Source: Kuschelorhynchus macadamiae (taxonomy: Eukaryota > Arthropoda > Insecta > Coleoptera > Curculionidae). Taken from it: DNA of 64,000 bases. Both the position numbers and the translations under genes were made by a program. Positions 9,590-22,709 of this stretch are shown in pieces (the stretch's first letter is position 1; every line of letters begins with the position of its first letter). The DNA is taken from assembly GCA_030620095.1 (NCBI GenBank), contig JAUTXW010002103.1:1103501-1167500 (forward strand), given 5' to 3'. Below the pieces are notes generated by a model. That model made no database searches, was not told the origin of the DNA, and saw only the letters and a list, made by a program, of their open reading frames with translations.

Positions 9590-9925
9590 CATAGACCTCA
9601 AAAAGGCGTTTGATGTGAAAAGTTAAACTTAACTGGAATAAGAGAGGTGAGGTACAATGTAATAAAGTCATATTTTTCAAACCGTAGAAAATCCTAACAG
9701 TAAATGATATCAATAGTGAATTACTCAATATAAATTCTGGTATACCACAAGGAAAATACTTCACATTTGCCGACGATATGCTACTGGCTTATACTGGTTC
9801 AGTATTGAGGTCCTTGGAAAATGAAATAAAAATAGATCTGAACGTTTATAGAAACTTGATATTGACAAAAAATCTTAAAATGAATGAAAACTCTATGCAG
9901 TCAACAAAGAAATATGTTAATGGAA
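9590..9925 (+). pseudogene. LINE reverse transcriptase scrap
   Basis: + strand pieces in order: DLKKAFD at about 9595-9615, INSGIPQG near 9730-9755, then FADDMLLAYTG at about 9765-9800. These are the A, B and C blocks of a non-LTR RT. The stretch between IPQG and FADD is shortened (the usual LGPLLFxxYIND block is missing), and frames shift. It is a small dead relic with no visible ends. Confidence 0.6.
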
Positions 9926-10074
9926 AATATCGACATCAAAATAGAGAATTACTCATTAAAGTTACTGACATTAAATTCGGTTCACAGCAAGCTGAATTAA
10001 ATACATAGAGAACATCCATGGTAAGATAGTACTTATAGGCACTGTATAGACTTCACATTTCTTACGGAAAATGG

Positions 10075-10420
10075 CTTTTAGTCCATTTTTTTGAAAATGT
10101 TATATGTTGTAGTTCTCGATACCCTGATCAAAAGCCTTCATGGCTACAAATAAATCCTACGGCAAGTTTTTTATATACAGGGAGACGAATTTTGTATTGT
10201 CCATATTTTATGCAAACTTTTACTTTTTTTTTAAATTTTAAATATTTAATATATACTCAAATAGGTCAGCCGTTTAGAATATTTTTTATTAAAAGCTAAT
10301 GTAAGTAAAAGTAAAAATCAACGTATACAGGGTAAAGCTGTATTATAGAATCCAATCATTTTTCTTCGACTACACCTAAACTATTAAAATTCCAATTTTT
10401 TCTAAAAGTTTTATTACACT
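10075..10420 (+). repeat. Inverted repeat, partner at about 15685-15985
   Basis: Blocks such as GTTGTAGTTCTCGATACCC, TGATCAAAAGCC, TATACAGGGAG and AAATTCCAATTTTT recur in order on the opposite strand at 15685-15985. The pair brackets 5.3 kb that holds the hAT element and a LINE. It could be the long arms of an older transposon or two independent insertions of one repeat family. Confidence 0.55.
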
Positions 10421-10424
10421 AAAA

Positions 10425-12621
10425 CAGTGGTCGCCAACCTTTTCAAGGTTCTTCGATAACTTAGAAATAAATCGTGAGCTACCTTCTTGTAACCAGCGTT
10501 TAAGCCAGCCTAAACGAAATAATGCACAGTTGTATTTGACATACATATTTTTATGTAATCAATAAATACTTAACTAATACTAATACATACCTAAAAAATA
10601 ATCAAAAGTTTCATATAGCCATAATGGCATGTTACATACGACTTAATAAAAGTAAACATTATAATTAAAATTTTAAACAGAAACATGTGATAAAAAATGC
10701 GTGCATTCAATGAGAAGGTTGACACTCGGACTCATCGATATTTTTATTGATATTCGCAGTGTAATTTGATACAGCCATTCAAACACAATTATCCAGATGT
10801 TCATCTGTAAGGCTATTGCGATATTTGTTCTTAATAAACTTCATATTGGAGAAAGAAGATTCGCACAAATAGGTTGAAGTAAATAACTTTCACTTTTAAG
10901 GCAACACGGCAGAATTGAATATTTGTTTTTCCTTATTATAGGCCAGATACATTTTGTACTTGAAACTAACGATTTCAATGCTAAATCACTTTGAAATGCA
11001 ATCACTTTCATTTCAGTTGCAGCGATGTCTTCGCCAAAGTTCTGCATAACACAAGTTGCAAACTGTTGGATATCAATTTCCATGAAGTGTGAAACAACAA
11101 ATTGAGCCACCAATGCCATTTTGTTGAAATTCTTCAACCGATTTTTGAAGTTACCCTTCAAGTTAGAAACTATTTCTGCATGAGATTTACTGTCATAGGG
11201 TTCTATTGGATTTTGAGATATCTTCTCTGAAAGAACAGGAAAATGCTTGACGTCACGGTTGATTAGGGTTTGTTCCCAAAACTCAAGTTTTTTTATGAAT
11301 GCATTTATATCGGAAATCATTATCGCCAGTTCTATATCTCTTCCCTGAAGTTGCAAATTGAGTTCATTAATATTGTCTGTAATGTCCACAAGAAACCCAA
11401 AATCTCTAAGCCAAATTGAATTTTCCAGTTCCTGAATCGGTTCGCCGCGTTGTTTGAAAAATTGGACTATGACAGAGTGAAGAAGTAGATCTCCATATTG
11501 ACAATACAATGAATTTCATCGACTAAGATTTTGAATAATCTTTGTAATGCGTGAGCTCTAATCTTGTTTACAATTTTTACTACCTATTTCATGAATAACG
11601 CAATGGTAACACAGAAATTGTGGAAAGCGTTCATCTTTACGACAAAATGCTACCAGACGCTTATCACAACCCACCATACCTGGAGCCCCGTCAGTTGTCA
11701 AGCCTACCGATTTTGAAATTGAAATTTTCTCAGAATATGTAAAATTGTTTAAATGAGAAAACAATTCCTGTCAAGTGGTATATCCTTTCAGTGGAATAAA
11801 CTTCAAAAGATCTTTAATCATAAAATCACTAAAAACCATTCTTACGAACACGGCTAGCTGGGAGATGTCAACCACATTAGTTGATTCATCCATTTCAAGA
11901 GAGAAAAAAAATAAACACAGTTATTTAAGTCAGTTTTGGACTGCGAAAAAATTACATTTTCTAAAAACGCCTATTTTATCATTTCCCCGTTTTCATATGG
12001 TTTCTTTTTTTGTGCAATTATTTGGGACACACGGTATGATGCTTCTGTTGCAGACTTATTTTTGTCAACTGCTTTTAAATATATTGACTGTTGTCTAATT
12101 AACTGGTTCTTTAATTGATTCAATTTTTGTTTTCTGCTGGCAGCATATAATGGGAAATATTTTTCAAAAATCGGATGTACACTTTTATGATGCCTCTCAA
12201 TATTTCCTTTTTTTATCAACGGAAACACAGGCATTACATAACAAACCTACATTTTTACCTTTAACTTCTGTACAAAAAATACTGTTCTTCCCCTTCCGAA
12301 TGAAAATTATATGTCTTTACTTTCTTACTAGTGCTTTCCATAATTTTCTGTATTGCTCACTCTGTGTACTAACATGTCTTTTAGTTTTAAACTGAACGCC
12401 TTGTATCCCAGAGAGAACATTCACGCGATGCTGGCGCTCTGGTGAATTCTAGCAGCAGTTGCCCAGAGCGCTCACCGCAGTGTTGCCGTTGCTAGCTTTC
12501 ATATTGTGATTTTTTTTTTCAAAATTTATGAACGCTTCTATTTTACAAGATATGTTGTGAGCTACCAGAAATGTGTTCGCGAGCTACCGGTAGATCGCGA
12601 TCGACGTGTTGGCGACCACTG
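10425..12621 (-). mobile_element. hAT (Charlie-like) DNA transposon, non-functional
   Basis: The termini are perfect 14-bp inverted repeats: CAGTGGTCGCCAAC at 10425-10438 and its complement at 12608-12621. Subterminal GAGCTACC motifs occur near both ends (about 10477, 12558 and 12580). The enclosed minus-strand protein is a Charlie-group hAT transposase broken into three or more frames. The flanking 8 bp (CACTAAAA and TTTATAAC) do not match, so the expected 8-bp target duplication has decayed or one end was rearranged. An inverted repeat GCGCTCTGG/CCAGAGCGC near 12430-12465 adds a subterminal hairpin. Confidence 0.85.
10841..12234 (-). pseudogene. hAT transposase (GTF2IRD2/ZBED-like Charlie group), broken
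   Basis: From N to C on the minus strand. At 12234-11971: NIERHHKSVHPIFEKYFPLY and KSATEASYRVSQIIAQKKKP, the post-finger region seen in Charlie-type and domesticated ZBED/GTF2IRD2 proteins. Near 11900-11780: MDESTNVVDISQLAVFVR, containing the first catalytic Asp. At 11764-11558: LTTDGAPGMVG and CYHCVIHE, the second catalytic Asp block and the conserved C..H region. At 11509-10841: a long C-terminal frame with LRDFGFLVDITDNINELN. Stops and frame changes lie between these parts. The finger itself is largely lost, with a trace (LLCNACVSV) in another frame near 12260-12290. Confidence 0.75.
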
Positions 12622-13077
12622 TTTATAACTAGGATATTTAAGTAGCTAGTGAAATTGACACATTTTAATTATTATCGAATGTATATTGTCAATAGATAAA
12701 CATAAACATAATTTATTTAATATCTTTTACATTAAATTCTTAGTTCATCTTACTCAAGAATACATGCTGATATTGTACTATAAATAAACTAAATAATTAA
12801 TGAATACCTAACTTGAGGGGAGTAATCAGGCCTAAATTATAAAATAATTTGCGTGTCTTGATAGCTCCCGAAAAAAAAATACTTACATGGTATGTGACAA
12901 GCGGCTAATGAAGGGCAGACGCAGTAAGCAGAGGGACTATATAAACCAGAGCAGATAGAGGATAATATAAGAAAGCTTATAGTTAATTTAAAAATGATGG
13001 AGTGAAATAGTCTTTATTTTGCTGGATAAAACTCTTGTGTTTTTTAAAATTTTTTATTATTTTCTAAAATTATTTTT
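12622..13077. other. Stretch between the hAT element and a LINE; nothing recognised
   Basis: AT-rich sequence. The part just below 13078 may be the 3' untranslated tail of the adjacent minus-strand LINE, but I saw no clear poly-A or short-repeat tail. Confidence 0.3.
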
Positions 13078-14678
13078 TTAAGTGATTGGGCAACATATTA
13101 AATATTCTGGGAGCAAGATACGTAATAAACCTAGAGCAAAAGAATTATGGGAGATAGGCGCAATAAAATTTTCATTAACATTGGTTCGTGTTAGATACAT
13201 ATGAGATTTCATTGAATATGCAGTTTTTATTTTATTAATGTATGTAAGACATGATAAGGTGTAAAGATTACGAATATTGAGAATATTATTTAAGTTATAT
13301 AAAAGAGAAGTCGGATACCTTCGACGTTTATGTAAAATTATTTTTAAAACACTATTTTGACAAGTTGCTAAAATTTTTAGGTGTGAGTCATATAACCCTC
13401 CCCAAACAATAATGCAGTATCTTAGAATTGATTCAACCAACGAGTTATACAGTATCAAAATAAGATTTTTACTTAAAATATCCCTAAGCTGAAAGAACTT
13501 ATAAAACATTTTTCTAATTTTTGTAGTTAAATAATTTGTGTGTTCATTCCATTTTAAATGTTTATCAACAATGACACCTAGATATTTAATTTTAGATACC
13601 TTGTTTATTTTAAGACAGTTACAGTTTACATTTTTTTTTATCACATTGCAATGAATGGGCTTTTAAAAATTCTGTTACTGGTTGATCGACATTTGTAGGG
13701 GAAAAGGTCATAAAGTAGGTTTTTTTAATATTGAGACTATTTACTGGCATTAAGCCACTCGTGAACAATACCAAGACCCATCTCTGCATGTCGGTATGTC
13801 TCCTCCCAAGTTTCGGCTGCAAATAGTAGTGCTGTATCGTCTGCATATGATACAACCTTGCAGTCTTGTATTAGGTTCCCAATTTTATTAATATATATGA
13901 GAAAGAGTATTGGCCCTAACACTGTTCCCTGTGGTAGCCCGGTAGATATTATAGCACTTTCACTAAAAGTATCGTTTATTTTTACTTTCTGTTTCCTACC
14001 CGTTAAATCATTCTTTATAAGAAGCAGAGGACCACCACGTCTACATATTTCTTCTAATCTTTCAAAAAGTATATTGTGCGCTACTGTGTCAAAGGCTTTA
14101 GTGAGATCTAGAAACACCGCTAGAGCCTTTTGTCTATTTTTATTGTGATCAAATATACCGCTAATTAACTCAAAAACTGCATCTTCCGTTGATTTATTAT
14201 TTCTAAAACCGAATTGTCTAATATATAAGAGTTTATTTTTTTCCAGATAATCGACTAACCTTAGTTTAAGACATTTCTCAAAAAGTTTAGCAAAGTTATT
14301 AATTACTGAGATAGGTCGATAATTTGTTAATAGTGTTTGATCATCTGTTTTAAAAACTGGTGTAACTATTGATGTTTTCCAAGCCCCAGGTATATTAAAT
14401 GATTCAAGACATAAGTTATATAAATATAGCAAAGGTTGTATAAGAAATACGTGCATCTGCTGTATAAAATCAACAGTGAGCCCATCTTCCCCAGGAGAAG
14501 AATACTTTTTTAGTGACTTTATGTGTTTGATAAGCTCATTCTGCTCAATAGGTCTTAAAACTATTGATTTTTTATTTACCTTGTTTGGGTTCGGATGAAT
14601 ATGTCTTTTCGTATTTAGATTTTGGTCAATATTTTTTTGAATTTGTGCTCCTATATTTATAAAAAAATTATTAAACAT
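13078..14678 (-). pseudogene. Non-LTR retrotransposon (LINE, Jockey-like) reverse transcriptase, 5'-truncated
   Basis: Minus-strand frames, N to C, are 14678-13737, 13800-13625 and 13644-13078. RT motifs: SSPGEDGLTVDF, NYRPISVINNFAKLFEKCL, RQFGFRNNKSTEDAVFEL, AVFLDLTKAFDTVAHN, STGLPQGTVLGPILFLIYI and VVSYADDTALLF. The thumb reads KYLGVIVDKHLKWNEH. The active-site YADD is intact. Frame breaks occur at about 13737-13745 (NASK to SLNIKKTYF) and in an A-tract near 13635-13640. The endonuclease and ORF1 are absent, so the copy is 5'-truncated. Its RT resembles the LINE at 22710-26733 (same NYRPISVIN, LDLTKAFDT and PQGTV wording), so they are related families. Confidence 0.85.
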
Positions 14679-14704
14679 ATCGGCAATGTCTGCTTCCTTA
14701 TGAA

Positions 14705-15684
14705 GATACAGCTTTAATAATATAATTTAAAATAAAATGATACAGGATGTTTCATGAAATTTTAGAAAAACTATGCTCCTCAGACTGATACAATTATATA
14801 AACCTAATACTAATACACAATGTTTTTGATAAATAGTTCCCTCTTTTTGTTCTAATAATTTCAATAATAGCGATTATATAATATATTTATTACGTCATCT
14901 ACAATAAAGAACAATGTAAAATAAGTGTACATTATACCGCAAAAATGAAAAATTAGATGCCTACATTCATAACCTATTATTCATATTCTTATTTTTAGTT
15001 AATTCATACTCAGTGTCTCACTTATTGTTTGGACTAGTCAGAATTAAAAATCAAAAGATTTGCAGACTTTAATACGAGACTAATGCTCCTTTGTGATGCA
15101 TGTGAATTTCGTGATTAAACATTTTAAGGTGGAGAGCTGGCCGCATTTAAAATTAATGAAAAAAGGGATCTAGTAGCACATTTTTTGAAAGGCCTTTGCA
15201 ATCCTAGGATATCCTCAAATTATGGAGACATCAACATCACACAATTTAAAACGGCGGCCATTCGTAAATGTTTCAAAACCTAAAAAATATGGAGAATAAA
15301 TTGATTCTTATTTAATATTTTCTTATGAACATGAGTGTTAAATATTATACTTTTTTATTTACAGGGTGTTTTTTTTATAGAACCCCCGTAAATATACATT
15401 CATATTTTTTTAGGTTCTGCCACATTAACGAAGACACGCCATTTCGAACTGTAATTATAATGACACCATATTATTGTTAAAAAGACTTTTCAAACGGTCC
15501 GATAGCCCTTTTGATTTTGTGTTTTCTTATATTGTTACCTGTGATCCAGATTTTCAAATAATAACTTGTGTATTAAAATTCATGGCCAGTCTAATGTCAG
15601 CTATGTACAGTACGTTACAGATATTTAGTTTTCATAAACATGTCAAAAATTTACCAAAATCTGACAAAATCTTGTTTGAATGAA
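14705..15684. other. Stretch with no recognised gene
   Basis: Contains short transposon-terminus-like sequences (ACAGGATGT near 14743, ACAGGGTGT near 15361) but no protein match. A + strand frame at 15474-15683 has no recognisable domain. Confidence 0.3.
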
Positions 15685-15985
15685 TGGAGCTTTTAATAAA
15701 AATTGGAATTTTAGCGTGTCAGCTGCAGTCGAATATGAAACAAAAAAGTCCAAATTCTTAAATACATCTACAACCTGTATAAGTTGATAAGTACGAATAC
15801 GTACTTGAGCTTCTAGTTAGAAATATTCTAAAGAACTATATTATTTAAATACGTATTAATTAATTAAAATTTTCATAAAACATGAAAAATGCAAAGTTCC
15901 AACTCCCTGTATATGAGAGGTTTTGATCAGGAGGTCGAGAACTATAACATATTAAATTTTCTCTAATTTTTCACAGAGGTATATT
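15685..15985 (-). repeat. Inverted repeat, partner of 10075-10420
   Basis: The reverse complement reads GTTATAGTTCTCGACCTCC, TGATCAAAACC, TATACAGGGAG and AAATTCCAATTTTT in the same order as the left copy. Divergence is considerable, so the pair is old. Confidence 0.55.
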
Positions 15986-17989
15986 TTTAATACCTATTTT
16001 TAAAATGTTGTTCGCTAAAGAAGTTCATAAATAGTTGTACCCTAAACTATTGGGAGAACTGCCTTCGATCGTATGTTTTGTAAAGACAAATTTTATTCTG
16101 TCCGGCAAATCTATAGATTTAGTCCCAAATATCCAAAGTAAAATAAAATCTTTTCTAGCTTTCTGGGAGCCCTTTTTTGATCCAATTTGACTCTGTTATA
16201 CATGAAAAACAAGTCTCTAAACGTTTTTGAGGTACAGCCAACCTTCAAATAACGTTATGTGAAACGAAGTTTACTGCTCAATAATTTCCAAATACAATAC
16301 GTATAATACACCCCACAACGCCCATTACTATTGTTCTAAAGCGCACATGTTTTTTAGCAATGTCGCAGATTTCTTTTGAATTAGACTATATTCAATTTAA
16401 TTTATTTATTAACCGTAATAATTGTCTGTGTGTATACCAATCTCTCAATCAGTGAAACTTGAAGTAATAAATGTATTTTCAACAGTAGAAAAGTGGTTTC
16501 TTTATTGATTTAACCACATCAAAATAAATCATTTTTTAAAATGTTTGCGATGTTCTATTTTTACTCGGGAAGGTAAATATTGCACATAAATACCTTGGCC
16601 GTGGGTATGTGCTAATTCGTGCATAGCATGCAAAATTTTTAATGAAATTGGCTTATTTTAATTTGTAATAGTGGACCAAATTGCTGTTTGCTTACGATGA
16701 AAGCATAATCAATCAGAAAGTGTCATCAAAAAACGTTTGGTCGATTATAACCTAGTCACCAGGCAGCCAAGTGTCATTTCTATGCGGTGTTGCCAGGAGT
16801 AATTAAATTTATCAATACGCAATGAAAGTGACTTTTTATTTTATTAGCCGTCCAGTTTTAGTATTTTTACAGAGAAATTAATTAAACTGTGTCATTAAGC
16901 CGATATTTTGTTTTGCCATAAAGGATTCGTACCAGTTTGTCCCTGTTTTAACACTTGATTTTTGTGCAAAAATTCATTTCGGGGGGTCCAGAGACTAGGG
17001 ACCCGAAAACGCAAAGATCCGCAAAAATTTCGGAGGGTGAAAATAATGGAGTAAAACTGATTTTTGTTATGAAAGATTTGACAATTGAGGTTATATGAAG
17101 AATTTTTATGTATTTGGTTTTTAAATTTCACTTCCGGTTTAACCGGAAACAATATTATATTGGAAGCATATAATTTTCTACTTTATACCATGACATTTTA
17201 GCACAGATCGATAGAGCTCTTCCTCCTGATGTCAAAAATTAAGTGATTCAAAGCTGGGGCAAACCATCTCAAAGAGGATTAGAATCACGAATTCGAATCC
17301 TACTAAAGAAATCGTTTATCAAACTTAGTTTATTAACTTCAATTTTATGTTGATTTCATACAAAGTCCAACAAATGTTTTGCGACTTTCATTAATTGGTG
17401 TAGTCAGTCCGCGGAGGGGGGAACACTGATATGGATTCTGGAAGTGCCGTTCACCGGAGTTTCCTAGAGGGGGGGGCAAATTCTGTAATTACCGAACTGT
17501 ATATGGACGTTTAAAATAAACAAAATGTTTATTGTTTAACTCTTTAATACTTATATATTCATCTTAATAAAAGTAGTTAAATAAATAAAAATAAATTTAT
17601 TTAAAAATGTAACGATATATAAACAAAATGTCTAAAAATCGTATTTAGTTTTTTCATCCGGGCAGTGTTTTTCAGATTTTGATGATAGGTTTCAAAGCGT
17701 ATACAAAATTAATATTTATGTATACGGGATGTCTCAAAAATGTGTAGCTGACCCAACATTTTTTTAATGGAACACTCAGTATATTATATGATAATTGATA
17801 ATTACTATAAAAGGCGTATTTCCTATCATGGCAGGGTTTTTGTCAAATTTCTCGGGTGTCCTTAAAGAAAAATGTATAAAACCCTTCATTTCATTTGTTC
17901 GAAACTTAATTAGAGACTCCAGAGACCCAATATCATGAATTATAAGGGAGAATAAATTTACTGGCTCAAATAACACCGCTAATGCTTGT
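15986..17989. other. Stretch with no recognised gene
   Basis: No coding match. G-rich runs occur near 17415 and 17470. Sequence near 17800-17890 is related in inverted orientation to about 1400-1470, which marks it as dispersed repeat. Confidence 0.3.
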
Positions 17990-18380
17990 GCTGCTCACTT
18001 TCAGTCCTGCTGGAATCACCAAAACGTAGATTTTTTCCAAGAGGACTGGTCTAGATGGAATCATTACCTTTCTTTTGGAAAGATGTTGTGAGACGATGCC
18101 TGATGTGATGAAAAATTACAGAGGTACTTCTTTGCTTTCGCACATACTAATTATGTCGCTCAATGGCTACAAATCTGGGTTTATTTCAAAATTACCTGAT
18201 AATTGAAGCTGGTCAACAGAGTGACGTTATTCACACTGACATATCTAAGGCGTTTGACAGTGCCCTTTCTCCTAGTAAACTTACAGCAAATTGACTCCTC
18301 GAAATTATATCGATTGAATCAAGTCATATTACATTTTAATCGACGTCAACAAGTTAACGTGTGTGATTCAGTTTCCAGTC
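17990..18380 (+). pseudogene. LINE reverse transcriptase scrap
   Basis: + strand pieces in different frames read GLDGIITFLLERCCETMPDV, then NYRGTSLLSHI, then DVIHTDISKAFDS, then SGYWK. They match the finger and A-block region of a Jockey-like RT (usual pattern xDGIPxxxLK, NYRPISLLS, YTDFSKAFD). Between NYRGT and DISKAFD much of the normal sequence is missing. It is a dead internal fragment. Confidence 0.6.
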
Positions 18381-18399
18381 AGGTTATTGGAAGGTCGGG

Positions 18400-20420
18400 T
18401 AAGTATCTAACACTGGCGGCTTCTCATAAGGGGCCGAAGGGCCGTGGCACGGTCCGACTATCCAAGCACATCGCTAAACGGCCCTGCTGGATATATTGGA
18501 AAAGATTACGCGAGGTCACGGTGTGCATGCAGAAATCACTGTAAAAATTCGTATAAACGGGGCTGCCTGATTGAGCGGCTCGGTAAGGTTTTGTATATTT
18601 TATTTTAGTGAGATGTTGAATAAGTTGAACATTTTGCGAGTTTTTTAAAGCTTAATTAATTTTAAATTAAATACCTAGGTACCTATTGTTTTCAATTCGT
18701 TCGAGGCAAAATGAATAAAATAAACAGTCTATTAGTGAAACCTTTTTCTACGCGATCGCTCGAGGAAAAAATTCAAATCAAGGAGTTCGGAAGACCTCTC
18801 CCCCATTTAGATCTAACCAAAACGCAGAAGGCTTCCACGCAGAACGAAGACTAGATTTCAAATACCGCAGTTCAGTGTAAAATATTATTCCTTTTACTTT
18901 ATATAGTTTTGGAGTGTATTACTTATGCATTACGACTAATTATTCTGGTAAGTTTTTATCGAGGTTTTTATGTTGTTTATTACTTTGTAAAAATGGTAAT
19001 ATGCACACGTTATCGCATAAGTAGAAATACCTAAAAAAAATCACCTCAACACAAGAATAAAAAATACAAACACATATGTAACTAGACATCGAATAAAACA
19101 CAAGAACTCAAGATTATTATTAAATTTTTTGTTTAATTTTTTAATAAATTCAAGTAGTATAAATGGTATGTAATGGATGTTGATAAAATTGCAGTCTGAC
19201 ACTGAAGACAAGAGCATCTTAACATTATGTAATGTAATGTGCTCCGATTTTATAAATGCAATAATCCCTTATCCCATACAATCCACGTAATTTAACAACA
19301 ACGTAAATCTCGAAGTTGTTACTTTTTTCAACGATTTGGACTTGTTTTTTTTTTATGAAAACCTGACTTTCAATTTGCGTGTGGATAACTTGCTTGATAC
19401 AAAACAATTATATTGGAGTACTGCTCTACTATAAAATTGGATGACTTCGAAAAAGTTACAAAATATATTTTATTTAATTTTAATTTCCTATATCAAGGTC
19501 TGTCTTATAATATACAAGAATTGCATTTGCGGCCTACAATCCTTGAGTTTCGGAGAAGAAAGCCACTTCTGGTTTCCTTGCACAAATTATATTAAAAATG
19601 GATGACTTGACAGTAAAATACTGCTGCAGTCTTTGTCTGATATTTGCCGATATTGAATAAATACCTATACCTTCCTCTTCTCGATATCAACTGCGACTGT
19701 TCAGTTGAGGCTTTACTCAAGGTGGCGAACTTGGTCACGACTCACGAACGCCCTACATCGAGAGGGGGCACGTAGTAAAGGTTATTTTGTAATAAGTCTA
19801 TTTTTAGAATTGTTTAAAACGTATTTTGTAACCTGCTTATTTACGTAATACGTTATAATTTGTTATAAGCTTTTTATTGTTGATGGCGGATATCTCGGAA
19901 ACGAAACGTCGCCGAAAAATGTGACTTCGGATTCGTGTTCAGCGCTCCAAAGGCTATTAATATTGTTCAATCGTTCAAATCGGCCTGATGACACTATACT
20001 ACATAATTACACTTGTTTTTACTCATATAATTATTGTATCATTGTGTAATATGTTGTTACATCATTGTGTATGTTTCAGGATTACTTGTCCGATATTTGC
20101 ATTGGCTACATCCTTACATTTATTTTAAGAAAAACATATATTTATATATAATCAGCAAGAAGAGGCACATTTTCTGAACATTCCATTTACACAAATGTAT
20201 TTTGGGTCTGTGGTCTGTTACACACTCTTGCGATATCCTGTGTACATACATAGTAATTATTTTTATACTATATACGTAATAAAATATACAACTTTTGTAT
20301 TTAACATTCTTTTTCTATCTCTTAAAATTAAAAGGAAAGTATATTTCCGACATCCGTGGGAAAGACCCTGTACAATGGACTGTCTAGAATTTCTAATGTA
20401 AATCTCTGGCAACAGCGCTT
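18400..20420. other. Stretch upstream of egl with no recognised gene
   Basis: No protein match on either strand. A GC-richer patch lies at 18410-18540. At about 19890-19935 there is CGGAAACGAAACGTCGCC, which contains the CGAAACGTC motif that recurs in this window. Confidence 0.3.
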
Positions 20421-20878
20421 GAAAGAATTCAAGATGGCGCGAGCCATTTTGACGTTCTGAGCAAAGCTAAAAAGTTTTTTGGAATTATTTTTAATATTTT
20501 TGTTTGTTTTGTTGTCAAAATTAGTGTAACCTATTAAAGTACGTGTCCAGTGTTTATAAGTTTGGTGAAACTGTCCTAGAATTAATTTAGACATCCGGAA
20601 ATATATATAGGAAAAGTTTACAACTCATCAAAAGAACACACCACAGGTTTTTTTTGGTTTTAGCATTTTTTTTAAAAAGTACAGTAGCTTATGGATTTTC
20701 TATTAAGAATAATACTGCAAGAAACGTTATTAAATAAGGAAGCAACAAACAAGCGAAATACAAAAGTTAAGAAAATTTAATAGGTTCATAAACACACATG
20801 CCCCTATCACATATTAAACAAAAAAAGAAGCAAATCACCCTAGATACAAGAATCGTAGTAACTAAGACACATTAAATC
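20420..20878 (+). promoter_or_regulatory. egl: Possible egl promoter / 5' untranslated region
   Basis: The sequence AAGATGGCGCGAGCCATTTTG near 20431 is GC-richer than its surroundings and resembles an initiator-type housekeeping promoter. The stretch to the ATG at 20879 has stops in all frames and no transposon match. No TATA box is placed with confidence, and an upstream non-coding exon cannot be excluded. This is inference from position and composition only. Confidence 0.3.
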
Positions 20879-21146
20879 ATGGAAGCAATGCAGTATGAGT
20901 TAGCTCGTAACATGACTTTATTATTTTTCTTTGAACGTCTGCTCGACAAGGGAGAACCTCGTACTTTACATGATCTCAGCTGTCAATTTGGCTCTAAGGG
21001 CTTCACAAAAGAAATGAGACAAATTGCAGGAGGTTCACAGAGCGGGCTTAAGAAATTTCTGAATCAATATCCTTCATTATTTAACATGGAAGGAGAGTAT
21101 GTGACCATAAATACTTTCCAGCATTCTGGAAGCAAATGTGCGACAG
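20879..21146 (+). CDS. egl: egalitarian, coding exon 1 (residues 1-89, BicD-binding region)
   Basis: Egalitarian binds localising mRNAs and links them, through Bicaudal-D and dynein light chain, to dynein for minus-end transport in oocytes and embryos. The protein starts MEAMQYELARNMTLLFFFER and continues with GEPRTLHDLSCQFGSKGFTK and EMRQIAGGSQSGLKKFL. I recognise this as the highly conserved Egl N-terminus, the part that contacts BicD in Drosophila. The ATG sits in a good context (AATCATGG), and it is the first Met of the conserved block. The exon ends at ACAG|GTAAGT in phase 1. This is module 1 of three related ~60-70-residue modules (about residues 13-77). The whole gene runs + strand from here past the window end. 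Nine exons join in frame for 497 codons. Confidence 0.93.
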
Positions 21147-22709
21147 GTAAGTAACACATATACAGTATTTTAAAACTAGTATGAAGTCAGGCCTGAACTG
21201 TTTATATTTCAAGTCAATAATCTGGTTTATTAAATAGTAACAAAAAATATTAAAACAATTAGGTAAAGCTATTGAGGTACTCAAATCAAAAAGATAACAA
21301 AATGAGCTGGCTTTATATATTTTGCACTGGCTGCCTACTACTGGAAAATATCATCTAGTGCAGTATTAATATAAGCACAAGATCCAATAATAACTCCTGT
21401 AGTAATCTGTTGCCTCCTCTGTAGCTAATCTTTGGTATAACCTATTTGTCATTTTATGTGCTTGCTTACATGAATTATGAATGACCCATTTGATTACATA
21501 ATTGCAATATATAAATCATTGCATAACTTATTAGATAGGATTTTATTAAACTGTAGTTAAGCATAAAAAATATTGAATTCTCTGGCTGATATTGGGTAGG
21601 TATATATATTGCATAAATGGCAATTACTTGAATTGATCTGGTGTAGTCCATTCACTTGAAAATAGAGATATAGATGGCAATAACTAATATTTCCATCCAC
21701 TTAAAAGTTTCAATTCAGTCCTGTATTTATTGGATTGGGTTGAACTGAAGTGGATCGGAATATTACACTATTTATCATAATATAGATGGGGACTGGTATC
21801 CGACTGGATTATCTTTTGACAGTTATAAAACATATTTCTCTACTTAACTTCTGTTTTATTTTCATTCTTTTGTGTGGTTTTAATTACTGTCGATAGTTAA
21901 ATTAAAATTTCCACAGTTCTAAAACTGAAACTGAAGAAACCAACATGAACTATTCTTCTAAAAATTTTATTTTCTAGTACCTTTATCTTTTTGTACTTTG
22001 CTAGTTTCTTTGGTCTATTTGATTTATGCATCCAATGTGACACGATAAATATGGGTTTCATTTAAACTCCTTTGAAAGAAATTAGTTCATTCATATTGCA
22101 TAAAATAATATATTTTATATCGTAATACTTACTCTTTTTGGAAGGAATGACAGGTTACGTGTAAGTTATCAGGACAAAATAAAATGTCTGGGCATTTTGA
22201 GGGGAGAAAAATGATCAATCAAAAAAATATTTCTTTGCTAGGATTATAACAACTAACTCTTACCAGATTTGTCTTGGTTTTCGTTAATTTTAGTGATAAA
22301 TAACTTTCCTGGGAGGAAGTGACACTCACGGGAGGGCAACTGCACCCTCCCCTGATGATGTCCCATGATTTGGTATTTTTTAGGAAGGTCTATTATTAAG
22401 TATTCATACTCATATAAAAAAAAACTTGCTTTATGCCAAAAACAAAATAATAAAAGATAATTTGGGAGACTCAGACTGGATCAGATTATTATTATTTTAG
22501 AGGTTATGTTTACATCAACACGCTAAATAATTGAAATTTTCGAAAAATAGTTTTTTTTTAAGATTTAATCAACTAATTAGTGTAAAAGCATTCCTAGAAT
22601 ATAAAATAATTCCAAATTTCTTTGTGGAATTGAAGTTATACCAGGAAAAATTAAATTAATTAAGTTATTAGGTAAAAATGATTTCTAACCTTCAAACAGG
22701 CGAATAAAC

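Noticed and set aside
10417..12629. 8-bp target duplication for the hAT at 10425-12621
   Set aside because: Flanks CACTAAAA and TTTATAAC do not match in either alignment I tried.
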